Below are positions 26,963 through 36,140 of a stretch of DNA of 64,000 nt, piece by piece. The stretch comes from Parasphingorhabdus cellanae. GTDB taxonomy: Bacteria; Pseudomonadota; Alphaproteobacteria; Sphingomonadales; Sphingomonadaceae. Location of the stretch: NCBI RefSeq assembly GCF_017498565.1, contig NZ_CP071794.1:2346001-2410000 (forward strand). Direction: 5' to 3'. The notes under the pieces were generated by a model. That model was not told the origin of the DNA. It saw only the letters and a program-made list of their open reading frames with translations, and ran no database searches. Position 1 is the first letter of the stretch, and each line of letters opens with the position of its first letter. The position numbers and the translations under genes were made by a program.

Positions 26963-28072
26963 ATGTCTGTTATATTGATCAACGGATCTCATCCCGACTA
27001 CCTCATAAATTTACGTGGTCCTCTGATATCTGATCTGATTGCTCGTGGACATGTTGTCCATGTCACATCTCCCAATATAAGACACCAAGAATCGGCTGCA
27101 TTATCGTCTCTTGGTGCCATATCACACAATGTGAATCTTGAAAGACGAAGTCTCAACCCTTTAGCAGATCTAAGATACCTCTTTGACATCGTATCCTTGA
27201 TAAAAAAGGAGAAGCCGGATTTCGTCCTTGGTTATACAATAAAACCAAACATCTGGGGAACCTACGCGGCGGCCCTATGTCAGGTCGATTCCGCTGTAAT
27301 GGTGACTGGACTCGGATATGCGTTTGTTCCCACTGGAGGTACCAAACAACGTATCGGTAAAAAGGTCATCCACAAGCTTTATCGACTTGCAACCAATAAG
27401 AATAAGGCGGTGATTTTCCAGAACACTGACGACCGAAACGATTTCACCGCACAAGGTTGTCTAAGTGACATTAAAAAGGCGAAAGTTGTGAACGGGTCAG
27501 GTGTCGACACAGATTATTACTCGCCGACCCCGCTTCCTGAAAAACCGGTGTTCTTGTTGGTTGCGCGGTTGCTTATATCGAAAGGAGTTAGAGACTACGC
27601 GACCGCAGCCGTTAGTATTTTAGCTAAACGTCAGGATTGCCGCTTTTTGATTGCAGGGTTTTTGGATAATGGCCCCGATAGCATAAGTCAGGAGGAATTG
27701 GACTCGTGGATTTCCAGCGGTATCGAATTTGTTGGTCATCTCGATGATGTTCGACCAGCGATTTCAAGTGCCAGTGTCTATGTTTTACCTTCCTACCGTG
27801 AAGGAACGCCCCGCACTGTACTGGAAGCTTCGGCAATGGGTAGAGCGGCGATCGTGACAGATGTTCCTGGCTGTAGGGAAACGATAGTCGATGGCGAAAC
27901 AGGGTATTTAGTACCGGTGAGAGACGCAAACGCTTTAGAAGCGGCTATGTTGGCTTTAGCAAATGATGCAGACTTACGATCAAAGATGGGGGCAGCTGCT
28001 CGAGAGTTTTGTGACGAGAAGTATGCGGTTGGAAAGGTAAACGATGCCCTGATCGGCTACCTCGGTCTATAG
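26963..28072 (+). CDS. glycosyltransferase family 4
   Basis: This is a 369-residue GT-B enzyme. The N-terminal domain has LINGSHPDYLINLRGPLI and LGYTIKPNIWGTYAAALC. The C-terminal domain has VFLLVARLLISKGVRDYA, and the nucleotide-sugar-binding EX7E-type motif is in PSYREGTPRTVLEASAMG. The arrangement is close to PglA/CapM-like enzymes that add HexNAc residues to lipid-linked precursors. It acts at the cytoplasmic face of the inner membrane. A 147-bp divergent promoter region separates it from the SDR gene. Confidence 0.88.
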   Translation: MSVILINGSHPDYLINLRGPLISDLIARGHVVHVTSPNIRHQESAALSSLGAISHNVNLERRSLNPLADLRYLFDIVSLIKKEKPDFVLGYTIKPNIWGTYAAALCQVDSAVMVTGLGYAFVPTGGTKQRIGKKVIHKLYRLATNKNKAVIFQNTDDRNDFTAQGCLSDIKKAKVVNGSGVDTDYYSPTPLPEKPVFLLVARLLISKGVRDYATAAVSILAKRQDCRFLIAGFLDNGPDSISQEELDSWISSGIEFVGHLDDVRPAISSASVYVLPSYREGTPRTVLEASAMGRAAIVTDVPGCRETIVDGETGYLVPVRDANALEAAMLALANDADLRSKMGAAAREFCDEKYAVGKVNDALIGYLGL

Positions 28073-28176
28073 CATGGACGTTCGCGGGTATTTTTTGAAA
28101 TGTAATAGTAATTCAAATTCAACCGATATAAGGACGTCCAAGTTATTCAGAATCGCTTTTTAAGGACAAGTCATTG

Positions 28177-29232
28177 ATGACGAGCATCGACTCAAGTTCC
28201 AAAGTGTCAGAATCTTTTTTAAAACTCGTCAGTATGCAGCAAAGGACTTGGCTAATAACCGGAGTTGCCGGTTTTATTGGATCCAATCTTCTTGAGACGT
28301 TGTTGCTTGCGAACCAAAATGTGCGTGGCCTAGACAATTTTTCGACAGGCTATCAGGCCAATCTGGAAGAGGTTCGAAAAAATGTCGGCGGAGATAATTG
28401 GTCACGCTTTCATTTTACAGAGGGTGATATATGCTCTTCTGACATTTGCCTGAATGCGGTGCGTGATGTTGATTATGTCTTGCACCAGGCTGCTCTGGGA
28501 TCTGTGCCCCGCTCGTTGGCGGACCCTCTCATGACCAATCAAGTAAATATCAACGGTTTTCTCAATATGTTGGATGCTTCAAGAGTGGCGGGCGTAAAGA
28601 GCTTTGTCTACGCCGCATCCAGTTCGACTTACGGTGATGAACCCAACTTACCCAAGATCGAAAATCGTATAGGCAACCCTCTATCGCCTTATGCAGTCAC
28701 CAAATATGTGAACGAGCTTTATGCGGGCGTCTACGCGCGAAGTTACGGTTTCAAAGCAATTGGCCTTAGGTATTTCAATGTTTTTGGGCCACGACAGGAT
28801 CCGAACGGCGCCTATGCCGCTGTAATACCGAAGTGGACTGCGGCGATGATCGCGAACGGGGATGTTCACATCAACGGCGATGGCGAAACTAGTCGTGATT
28901 TCTGCTTTGTAGCAAACGCGGTGCAAGCCAACTTACGCGCCGCATTGTCTTCAGAAGACTGCCATAACGAGGTTTACAACGTAGCGATTGGCGATCGCAC
29001 GACGCTTAATGATCTTTTTAATGCGTTGAAAGAAAGCTTGGCTGAATTACAAATTCACTATGCAAAAGAACCGGTTTATACCGAATTTAGGGCGGGTGAC
29101 GTCCGACATAGCCAAGCGGATATCAGTAAGGCACGGGAGAAGATCGGATATGAGCCCACACATCGGATTAAAGACGGTATCAATTCTGCTATGCCATGGT
29201 ACGTGCATAGTTTTCATGGTGAGACCGCATAA
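28177..29232 (+). CDS. wbpP: UDP-N-acetylglucosamine 4-epimerase (WbpP/TviC type)
   Basis: This encodes 351 residues from the ATG at 28177, with AAGGA 10 bases upstream. [63 protein letters not shown] and [14 protein letters not shown] are nearly diagnostic of the Pseudomonas WbpP / Salmonella TviC group, which converts UDP-GlcNAc to UDP-GalNAc (or the corresponding acids). The N-terminal extension before the Rossmann fold also matches WbpP. The wbpO-like dehydrogenase gene follows after 19 bp, so the pair makes UDP-GalNAcA. Confidence 0.9.
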   Translation: MTSIDSSSKVSESFLKLVSMQQRTWLITGVAGFIGSNLLETLLLANQNVRGLDNFSTGYQANLEEVRKNVGGDNWSRFHFTEGDICSSDICLNAVRDVDYVLHQAALGSVPRSLADPLMTNQVNINGFLNMLDASRVAGVKSFVYAASSSTYGDEPNLPKIENRIGNPLSPYAVTKYVNELYAGVYARSYGFKAIGLRYFNVFGPRQDPNGAYAAVIPKWTAAMIANGDVHINGDGETSRDFCFVANAVQANLRAALSSEDCHNEVYNVAIGDRTTLNDLFNALKESLAELQIHYAKEPVYTEFRAGDVRHSQADISKAREKIGYEPTHRIKDGINSAMPWYVHSFHGETA

Positions 29233-29251
29233 ACCCAAGCAGGAAATCTGA

Positions 29252-30529
29252 ATGCAAGAGACAATTGTCGTTCTTGGCCTAGGTTATGTAGGCCTGCCCG
29301 TCGCGGTCGCTCTGTCAAAAGAATTTGATGGTGTCGTTGGCTTTGACACGTCCTTGAGACGCGTAGAATCTTTGCAATCAGGCCACGATTGGACAGGAGA
29401 AATTTCGGATGATGATCTGTCCTCTTCATCACTAAGCATTACCAATGATCCCGATGTTATTGCCAAAAGCACTTTTCTGATTGTGACTGTTCCAACACCA
29501 ATTGATGCTGAAAACCGACCTGATCTTGACCCAATCCGCACTAGCTGTGAGATTATCGGTCGAAAGCTTAGAAAAGGATCAGTCGTAGTTTTTGAATCAA
29601 CGGTTTACCCTGGTGTTACCGAGGATATTTGCGGCCCGCTGTTGGAAAAACTTTCTGGCCTGAAGCGCGGAGAAGACTTCTTTTTGGGTTACTCACCCGA
29701 ACGCATTAACCCCGGCGATAAAGTGCACAGATTGGAGACGATCACAAAAATTGTCGCAGCAGAGAATGACCATTCACTCGAACGCGTAAAATCCGTTTAC
29801 GGCCCTATCATTGAAGCCGGACTGCACGTCGCACCGACCATCAAAGTGGCAGAAGCGGCAAAAGTGATCGAAAACACGCAACGTGACCTCAACATTGCTT
29901 TGATGAATGAACTAGCGTTGATTTTTGATTTGCTGAATATAGACACTAGCGACGTTTTGAAAGCTGCGGGTACGAAGTGGAACTTTCTTCCATTTACTCC
30001 TGGCCTTGTGGGCGGGCATTGTATCGGTGTTGATCCCTATTATCTGACATCTGTAGCCGAGAAAGCAGGGTATCGGCCCGAGGTTATTTTGGCTGGACGC
30101 CGTATTAATAACAGTATCGCAAGCTATGTTGCGCAAAAAACTGTAAAGATGCTTACCCGCGCAGGACACAATCTAGCTAGTGCAAAAATTGGTATTTTTG
30201 GTCTAACTTTCAAACCAGATGTGCCTGATATTCGAAATTCCAAAGTTCCAAATATCGTTCGAGAGCTAGAGGAATTCGGCATTGTAGCGCTAGTCCATGA
30301 TCCATTAGCCAATCCCAAAGATGCGAAATCTGAATATCAAATCGATCTGTGCGGCATCGAAGATATGGGTTCGTTGGATGCGATCATTCTCGCTGTAGCG
30401 CATGATGAATATAAGGAAAATGCTGATGCCATAAAGGGTTTGCTCAAAAGTGATGGCGTAATCCTAGAAGTGATGCCCGTTTTTGATAGAAATAAGATGG
30501 CCGATAGCGGCAATAGCTGGCGACTTTGA
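29252..30529 (+). CDS. wbpO: UDP-N-acetyl-D-hexosamine 6-dehydrogenase (WbpO/TviB type)
   Basis: This encodes 425 residues. The Rossmann motif VLGLGYVGLP is at 7-16, Cys257 is in VGGHCIGVDPYYL, and FGLTFKPDVPDIRNS lies in the C-terminal domain. FLGYSPERINPGD and NTQRDLNIALMNELA are typical of the WbpO/TviB clade, which oxidises UDP-GalNAc or UDP-GlcNAc to the uronic acid. It differs clearly from the wecC product at 13679-14977, so the region makes two distinct HexNAc uronic acids. It is in one transcript with the wbpP-like gene. Confidence 0.9.
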   Translation: MQETIVVLGLGYVGLPVAVALSKEFDGVVGFDTSLRRVESLQSGHDWTGEISDDDLSSSSLSITNDPDVIAKSTFLIVTVPTPIDAENRPDLDPIRTSCEIIGRKLRKGSVVVFESTVYPGVTEDICGPLLEKLSGLKRGEDFFLGYSPERINPGDKVHRLETITKIVAAENDHSLERVKSVYGPIIEAGLHVAPTIKVAEAAKVIENTQRDLNIALMNELALIFDLLNIDTSDVLKAAGTKWNFLPFTPGLVGGHCIGVDPYYLTSVAEKAGYRPEVILAGRRINNSIASYVAQKTVKMLTRAGHNLASAKIGIFGLTFKPDVPDIRNSKVPNIVRELEEFGIVALVHDPLANPKDAKSEYQIDLCGIEDMGSLDAIILAVAHDEYKENADAIKGLLKSDGVILEVMPVFDRNKMADSGNSWRL

Positions 30530-30583
30530 GCATTCACTGTGAAAGTAGCTGCGGTGTTTGAAGCTGTTGGCCTCCGATAGAAA

Positions 30584-31918
30584 ATGAATTATCGAGGTAA
30601 AAAAATTGGCTTTATTCAATTCCAGGCCATGCTGGCTTCTGCGAAGAAATCGGATTTTGCCAGAAATTTGAGTTGGCAATATGTTGCGAATATTGGTGTA
30701 GGAGTTTTAGGGGCCCTATACCTCCTATTGGTAGCGGCTAATTTGGGCGCTGCCGAATTTGGTCTTTACAGTATCGTAATATCGCTGCCGACCATCATCT
30801 TCCTAATTTTAGATGCGCGAATGCAGGAAGCCTATATTTACTTTCATGCACAACAGCACAAGAAAACGATGCATCCTCTTCTTGGTCCATTGCTTTCAAT
30901 TGAACTAGCCTTACGCCTTTTGTCCCTTCTGCTCGGGTTGTTTTTTGTCGCCTTTGCAGGTCGGTTGCTTCTTGACCCGCAGGGATTAATCCCGGCCGCC
31001 GCTGGCTGCGTGTTTATATTTTTGGCAAAGACCACCAACGGCTTGACTACGGGCATGTTACGTGTGGCAGGCAAGCTGGATCTCGTGGCAAAAACACAAT
31101 TGATGGATTGGACGCTACGTATTGGTACTATCGGTATTTTATGGTCTATCGATCAGATAACTATATTGAACCTGATTATAGGCCAGGCTTTATCAGGTCT
31201 TGTGTTCAACCTGTTTATGTTCGTGCAAGCGTCTCGTACAATAGATGGACCTTCGAAGATCCCGAAGCTGGCGGACATGGCAAGTAGCTGGAATTTTTTC
31301 CGGGACAATCGGCGGATATTTCTAAGCAATCAAGTAACCAACGCGTCAGAGTCTATAGCAAAGGAGCTCGACGTCATCGTTATTTCACTATTCGTCGCGC
31401 TTCCCACTGTTGGGGCGTACAAATTGGCAAAAAGCTGCGTTTCTATAATCTGGCGGCTTGGGGATCCCATCTATATTGTTATCATGCCGAGATTGGCGGA
31501 ATTGGTCGCTGCGAATCGCTCGGCTGAATTGATGGCCTTGGTAAAAAAACTCAGCCTTGCGCTCCTAGCGCTTGGGCTATTTCTCTATCTCGGTGGCATC
31601 TTTGGCGTCTGGATAGTATTCACATATCTTTATTCCGCAGAATTTGACCAGGTTCCGACGCTATTTTTCTGGATGGCTTGGGCAATTTTCGTCACATTAC
31701 CGATTATCTGGGCGCACCCGCTTGCTGCGTCTCATGGCCGACCAGACTTGCAAACCGCTGCAAGCGTTTCTGGAAACTTAATAGGCCTTTCGGTTATTGC
31801 AGTGGGTAGTGCCCAATTTGGTGCAAATGGTGCCGCAGTCGGTGCTGCCACCGCTATGTGTTTGCCAATGGTGATTTGTGTCATCATATTAAGAATCAAA
31901 GGATATCTCCATGCATGA
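30584..31918 (+). CDS. wzx: oligosaccharide flippase (Wzx)
   Basis: This is a 444-residue MOP-superfamily membrane protein with about twelve to fourteen hydrophobic segments. LGAAEFGLYSIVISLP after the first helix is the usual Wzx N-terminal signature, and KSCVSIIWRLGDPIYIVIMPRLAEL lies in the central region. It would flip lipid-linked repeat units across the inner membrane. An inner ATG at 30629 (MLASAKKSDFARNLSW) may be the true start, because the 15 residues before it are atypical. The stop overlaps the next gene by 8 bp. Confidence 0.9.
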   Translation: MNYRGKKIGFIQFQAMLASAKKSDFARNLSWQYVANIGVGVLGALYLLLVAANLGAAEFGLYSIVISLPTIIFLILDARMQEAYIYFHAQQHKKTMHPLLGPLLSIELALRLLSLLLGLFFVAFAGRLLLDPQGLIPAAAGCVFIFLAKTTNGLTTGMLRVAGKLDLVAKTQLMDWTLRIGTIGILWSIDQITILNLIIGQALSGLVFNLFMFVQASRTIDGPSKIPKLADMASSWNFFRDNRRIFLSNQVTNASESIAKELDVIVISLFVALPTVGAYKLAKSCVSIIWRLGDPIYIVIMPRLAELVAANRSAELMALVKKLSLALLALGLFLYLGGIFGVWIVFTYLYSAEFDQVPTLFFWMAWAIFVTLPIIWAHPLAASHGRPDLQTAASVSGNLIGLSVIAVGSAQFGANGAAVGAATAMCLPMVICVIILRIKGYLHA

Positions 31919-33002
31919 CCAGCATCAAACTGAACTGTTGCATATCCATCTGATCTTAAGCGCCGAAAATTCGGGTTGGATTATCCAAAAAATGGCTGAA
32001 AGAATAGCGGAGTTTGCTGGAGAGTTTGGAACCACCGTGACGATCTCTGATCAAATAGATCCCGAGGCTTCGGTCAATCACTGGATGAGCTACGCGTTCG
32101 CTAATGTACCGCAAAGTACACCCGCGACGATGATGATCACACATTTGGACGACCCGTACAAAATACGACTGGTGCAGTCAGAACTCCAAAACGGAATAGA
32201 TATTGGGATATGCATTTCCAGCCATCATCGAGAATTTTTATGTGAACAAGGCGTAGATGCATCAATGCTCGCGTTCGTCGTGCCGGGCCATGATTTTGTA
32301 GCAAAGCCAAGGCGCATAGTCGTAGGGCTCACAACTCGGCTCTATCCAGATGGACGAAAACGGGAATTCATGCTTGAGAAGCTTGCATCAAAAATATCGC
32401 TTGATAGCATCCGCTTTCGTATTTTTGGGGCTGGGTGGGAAAAGATGATACCAAAGCTTGAAAGTGCTGGAGCTGTGGTAGATTATTTTCCTGGGACCGA
32501 TGATTATACTAACGATTATCTAGAGATGGTAGAGGCCATCCCGAACTTTGACTATTACCTTTATCTGGGTAGGGATGAGGGTTCATTGGGAACGCTGGAT
32601 GCGCTATCGGCTGGAGTAAAGACGATCATCACGCCTCAGGGGTTCCATTGTGACTTGCCTGGAGGCATATCCCATCCGTTTTGGGAACAAGAGGAACTCG
32701 AGGCGGTTTTCCAGAAGATAATCGAAGAACGGACTGAGCTTACTAATGCCGTGGCTAGGTTCTCTTGGCGCGAATATAGTCGGCAACATATACTTTTATG
32801 GCGCTCGCTCCACGAAAATAAGCATAAGAAATATATCGCTCAAGCTATGACAAAGGACAAATCGGATCAGAGCCTAGTCACCGCTAGGCACGAAAGCCGA
32901 GCTGACTTGTTCCTTAGACTTTTGAGTTACAGGCGTATCTTGTCTGCAATCAGCCATTTACCATTTTTGCATGGATTAAGGAAATGGTGGAGAACCAGAT
33001 GA
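31911..33002 (+). CDS. putative GT-B glycosyltransferase
   Basis: This encodes 363 soluble residues. The N-terminal half ends before RRIVVGLTTRLYPDGRKREF, after which a Rossmann-like second domain contains IRFRIFGAGWEKMIPKL and YYLYLGRDEGSLGTLDALSAGVK. The last resembles the donor-binding EG-x-x-x-x-LDA segment of GT4-like enzymes. The family is assigned on this general pattern only. Its start overlaps the end of wzx by 8 bp, so it is translationally coupled and probably adds a sugar to the same repeat unit. The C-terminal ~30 residues are basic and may contact the membrane. Confidence 0.72.
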   Translation: MHDQHQTELLHIHLILSAENSGWIIQKMAERIAEFAGEFGTTVTISDQIDPEASVNHWMSYAFANVPQSTPATMMITHLDDPYKIRLVQSELQNGIDIGICISSHHREFLCEQGVDASMLAFVVPGHDFVAKPRRIVVGLTTRLYPDGRKREFMLEKLASKISLDSIRFRIFGAGWEKMIPKLESAGAVVDYFPGTDDYTNDYLEMVEAIPNFDYYLYLGRDEGSLGTLDALSAGVKTIITPQGFHCDLPGGISHPFWEQEELEAVFQKIIEERTELTNAVARFSWREYSRQHILLWRSLHENKHKKYIAQAMTKDKSDQSLVTARHESRADLFLRLLSYRRILSAISHLPFLHGLRKWWRTR

Positions 33003-33159
33003 TCGCGAAAGGTGGATGCATGAATTGGAATGTGCGGGACGGATAACGCGTTAGAATAGTAGATCTGAAAAGGATTTGCGATCAAGCGCATATCAGCATT
33101 AGCTGTAATAGTTGAGCACCACCAATCAGTCGGATCACATTATTTTATCGGAGCTTTTT

Positions 33160-33315
33160 ATGAACCCTGATTCCTGTCCAGTGGGAGAAATCCCAGAGGC
33201 CCCCTATTTCTTCGGTGCATCATTATTACCGATGCCTGAAACCGATGATCCTTTTGATACAGCAGGCTGGATTTCACATTGCGAAGCTTATGCATCCATT
33301 TTTTTGAAAAGATGA
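33160..33315 (+). CDS. short ORF, probable detached N-terminus of the TIGR04325-like gene
   Basis: This encodes 51 residues from the ATG at 33160, with CGGAG 6 bases upstream. The end, DDPFDTAGWISHCEAYASIF, resembles the short region (PF...W) that precedes the methyltransferase fold in TIGR04325 proteins. The stop overlaps the downstream ATG as ATGA (33312-33315). Either this is a genuine small coupled gene or a one-base frameshift has split one gene in two. I favour a split gene, on weak similarity. Confidence 0.5.
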   Translation: MNPDSCPVGEIPEAPYFFGASLLPMPETDDPFDTAGWISHCEAYASIFLKR

Positions 33316-33983
33316 GCAAGAAAACTAGTTTGCGTGGATTGGTCAAAAATATTGTATATGGCAATGCACATATCGACTCGCATTTGGTGCCATTGCTCAA
33401 AATCATAAACAAAAAAATCGATGAAACCGGTGCCGCCTCTGTTTTGGATATCGGCGGGGGTTTTGGAGATAACTACTTCATGATCGCAAGCGCGTTGGGA
33501 GCAAAGGCCAATTGTTTAAGCTACCACGTTGTTGATAATGCACGAAGTTGCAAGCTGGGAGTATCGTTATTTCCGGAGGTAACCTATTCTACCGACATCC
33601 CTGAAAGCCAATTCGACATTGTGGCAGTGGTCGGAACTCTTCAATATATTAAAGAATGGCAGGAAGCTATTGCGACACTAAAACAACGGGCACATATATT
33701 ATATGTCGCACGAACGCCCATCAGAATTTCAAATCAGAGTTTTTATACACAGCAAGCAGTCTGTCCTGAATATGGTGAAAGTGCAATGCGCAAGGTCGGT
33801 GTCGCTAACTTGAGTGTCATCAGCAAGCATGATTTGATGAGTGAGATGTCAGATTGGCAAGTCGTTCTGTCAAAGCATCATCGTGATTACGCAAAGCATT
33901 TTGGAAGGCTACCAAGCGACTATCGGGATGTTGCGTATATCAATTTTGCATGGAAGAATGGTGAACCTGCAACGGATAACTGA
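33312..33983 (+). CDS. TIGR04325-like putative methyltransferase
   Basis: This encodes 223 residues from the ATG at 33312. A SAM-type motif I appears as SVLDIGGGFGDNYFMIASALG, followed by YHVVDNARSCKLG and the DIVAVVGTLQYIKEW motif IV-like strand. Near the C-terminus, HHRDYAKHFGRLPSDYRDVAYINFAWKN follows the pattern of the TIGR04325 family found in O-antigen and capsule loci. The substrate is unknown, presumably a polysaccharide precursor. The start overlaps the preceding short ORF by 4 bp; if that is a frameshift, the present protein lacks ~50 N-terminal residues. Confidence 0.75.
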   Translation: MSKKTSLRGLVKNIVYGNAHIDSHLVPLLKIINKKIDETGAASVLDIGGGFGDNYFMIASALGAKANCLSYHVVDNARSCKLGVSLFPEVTYSTDIPESQFDIVAVVGTLQYIKEWQEAIATLKQRAHILYVARTPIRISNQSFYTQQAVCPEYGESAMRKVGVANLSVISKHDLMSEMSDWQVVLSKHHRDYAKHFGRLPSDYRDVAYINFAWKNGEPATDN

Positions 33984-34224
33984 GAAACGTTACTTGTTGC
34001 ACAGCTTGAGCGTCGCAGGAGTTTTATTCCTGCTCCGTATTTTCTGTCTCTTTAATCGTCCGATATATCAATGAAAATGGACCTGGTCAGAGGTTTCACA
34101 CCACATCAGTTCTTAGCCCATCTTGCGATGATGCCTTACGCGTAAAGCATGGTAAGCAAGCCAGCAATTCATGCGCTTTGTTATCGATAGTTGAGCTGAC
34201 AACAACGGCTGCAAGCGCCGTTTC
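33984..34224. other. convergent intergenic region with a hairpin
   Basis: The gap lies between the plus-strand methyltransferase and the minus-strand beta-helix gene. GCAGGA-GTTTTAT-TCCTGC (34015-34033) forms a 6-bp hairpin, possibly a weak terminator, although the T-run after it is interrupted. A short plus-strand frame (34072-34146, ending LAHLAMMPYA) has no support as a gene. Confidence 0.35.
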
Positions 34225-35745
34225 TTATGCACCTAAAATGCTAGGTCTGTCGGCACGAATATTACCGTCCACAATTAAATTGATACTGTCCGCTGTAGAC
34301 CCGTTGATAGTACTATTTATCGCAACAATATTTGTTGAAAGAGAAGAAAAATCAACACCACCCCCAAAAGTCACCGTCCAGTCTTTTAAAATCAGATTGT
34401 TACAATCATAAAAACCATAGGCGGATGTCGTATTGGTTATAACTGAATGACCGATTGTCATGTCACTACAGCTGGAAAAGAGTATGCCGCCGATTGGATT
34501 CCCCGCATCCAGTGCCATTGACCCAACGTTACCTGTCACCCGAACGCCAAACAAACCGCCGGTCACCTCAATACGCCGAATATCGACTTTAAGCATTTCT
34601 GTATCAGAGCGCAGAATATAACGGGAGTTATCGTGCAAGATGCCTACAAGAAGACCTATGCTTAGAGTTCCAACAGGGTCCGTGCCCAGGTGCAGTATCA
34701 CGGATTTATATGTTGTTTCAGCCGTGCCAACTGCGCTAAAATCAACTGTTCCAAAACTGATATTATCGGCCTTACGACCAAGTTTTACAGCCACTCCGTC
34801 AAAATTCTTGATTTTGAGTGTGTCACAATGGAATGTCCGCACATCGTCTATAGCTAGAGCAAAATCATTGGATCCACTGTGACCGGAATATGCTGGTGTG
34901 CTGTTAATGATCCTGTTGCCCGACAAATCCAATGTGCTGAAACTTGCATTCTCATTCTGAACGGCCACATCGGCAGAAACAACCTGCACGCGCGATCCGT
35001 GTACATGACCAATGTGCCAATTATTGGGTTGATATAGGCCTTCTGCATTGGGCTCGAGATCCACATCCTTATATCCAACCCCGCCTGTGGCACGTACAAA
35101 ACCAACCTCTCCTTGACCCCCAGATGCTGCAAAAAGACATCTGAGGATATTGCTTCCGACTACTCCCTCGATTTGAATATTGCGGGAAATTTCTGCTGCT
35201 GAGGTAGATCGGCCATATATGTAGACCACGTCGCCCCTAATATCCGTTCCGGTAACGACGCCTATCTTGATGTTCTTCCCAGAAAGCACTTGTATGCCGT
35301 GGCAGAATTCATCTGTGTCAGTGGCGATATTACCTCTAATCGACAGGTCTCCAATAAGAATGTCATCACCAGTTATATTGAAAACGGGGTGGTCACCAGG
35401 AATTCCGGACTTTTGAATAAATGTATTGTTGTCTGTAACAATCTCGTAGCCAAAGCCATCTAGCGTCAATGTACCAATCAAATAGCTGGGCGACATCGCG
35501 CGAAGCTTCAATTTATGCCTTTTGACGTAATTAATGGCATTTTGCCAAGCAGCAGTGTCGTCAGCAATGCCATTACCTGCAGCTCCAAAATCCTCCACAT
35601 TAACCTGTCCGAATAGTTTAGCGTTAAGAATATGCTTAACTTCCGGCGCGACTTGCAGGTCAGCTTCTTTGAAAAACGCCGAAGAAGATAAAATCGAAAA
35701 AGCCGTCTTCAGGAATTCTCGTCTATATTTTTCATTCTGTCTCAT
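34225..35745 (-). CDS. secreted right-handed beta-helix protein with Tat-like signal
   Basis: This encodes 506 residues from the ATG at 35745; the frame is open to 35934, but the chosen start puts RREFLKTAFSILSSSAFF at the N-terminus, a twin-arginine-type signal. The mature part opens VNVEDFGAAGNGIADDTAAW, the classic start of pectate_lyase_3 / GH28-like parallel beta-helix domains. Repeating beta rungs (for example DDILIGDLSIRGNIATD and NISFGTVDFSAVG) follow. Such proteins are often polysaccharide lyases, hydrolases or epimerases; the catalytic residues are not identifiable here. A role in trimming or modifying the exported polymer is inferred from context. Confidence 0.8.
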   Translation of the reverse strand: MRQNEKYRREFLKTAFSILSSSAFFKEADLQVAPEVKHILNAKLFGQVNVEDFGAAGNGIADDTAAWQNAINYVKRHKLKLRAMSPSYLIGTLTLDGFGYEIVTDNNTFIQKSGIPGDHPVFNITGDDILIGDLSIRGNIATDTDEFCHGIQVLSGKNIKIGVVTGTDIRGDVVYIYGRSTSAAEISRNIQIEGVVGSNILRCLFAASGGQGEVGFVRATGGVGYKDVDLEPNAEGLYQPNNWHIGHVHGSRVQVVSADVAVQNENASFSTLDLSGNRIINSTPAYSGHSGSNDFALAIDDVRTFHCDTLKIKNFDGVAVKLGRKADNISFGTVDFSAVGTAETTYKSVILHLGTDPVGTLSIGLLVGILHDNSRYILRSDTEMLKVDIRRIEVTGGLFGVRVTGNVGSMALDAGNPIGGILFSSCSDMTIGHSVITNTTSAYGFYDCNNLILKDWTVTFGGGVDFSSLSTNIVAINSTINGSTADSINLIVDGNIRADRPSILGA

Positions 35746-36140
35746 TGGCAATAAAATAGTGAAATTTTTGAGTAAAGCGAGCGGTATCGTGCAGGTAGAT
35801 AGGTCATATTGAACGGATATATTGCCTCCTATTTTTTGTTGAACACTTTGTCTATCAGACGCAGAGGAGGGATAGACCACGCAATCGACTGTAGGAAGCG
35901 CAATGCGGCGTATAGAGGCAATACGCACAATCAAGCGTACATTGAATGAAAACCACTTGGGGCACTAAGAAATCCATTTGGTCGAGAAACAACTCGATCT
36001 GCCGACTTGAAAATTATATAATCTAACCAATAAATAAGGCCCTGCAATTAATACAACAACCCCTGCACATCTAGTTGAGGTCAAGACAGATCTTTAGGTA
36101 TAGCAAGAACATAGTGCTTAACTACACGCGCGGACTCCTA
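35746..36140. other. AT-rich gap upstream of beta-helix gene
   Basis: This 395-bp region lies between the epsG-like stop and the chosen beta-helix start. It includes an in-frame 63-codon extension of the beta-helix ORF (to 35934), which I regard as untranslated. The rest is AT-rich with no recognised gene, RNA or repeat, and presumably holds the promoter of the beta-helix gene. Confidence 0.4.

Noticed and set aside
34072..34146. short frame ending LAHLAMMPYA, possible transposase tail
   Set aside because: It faintly recalls an IS C-terminus, but there are no inverted repeats or further homology nearby.
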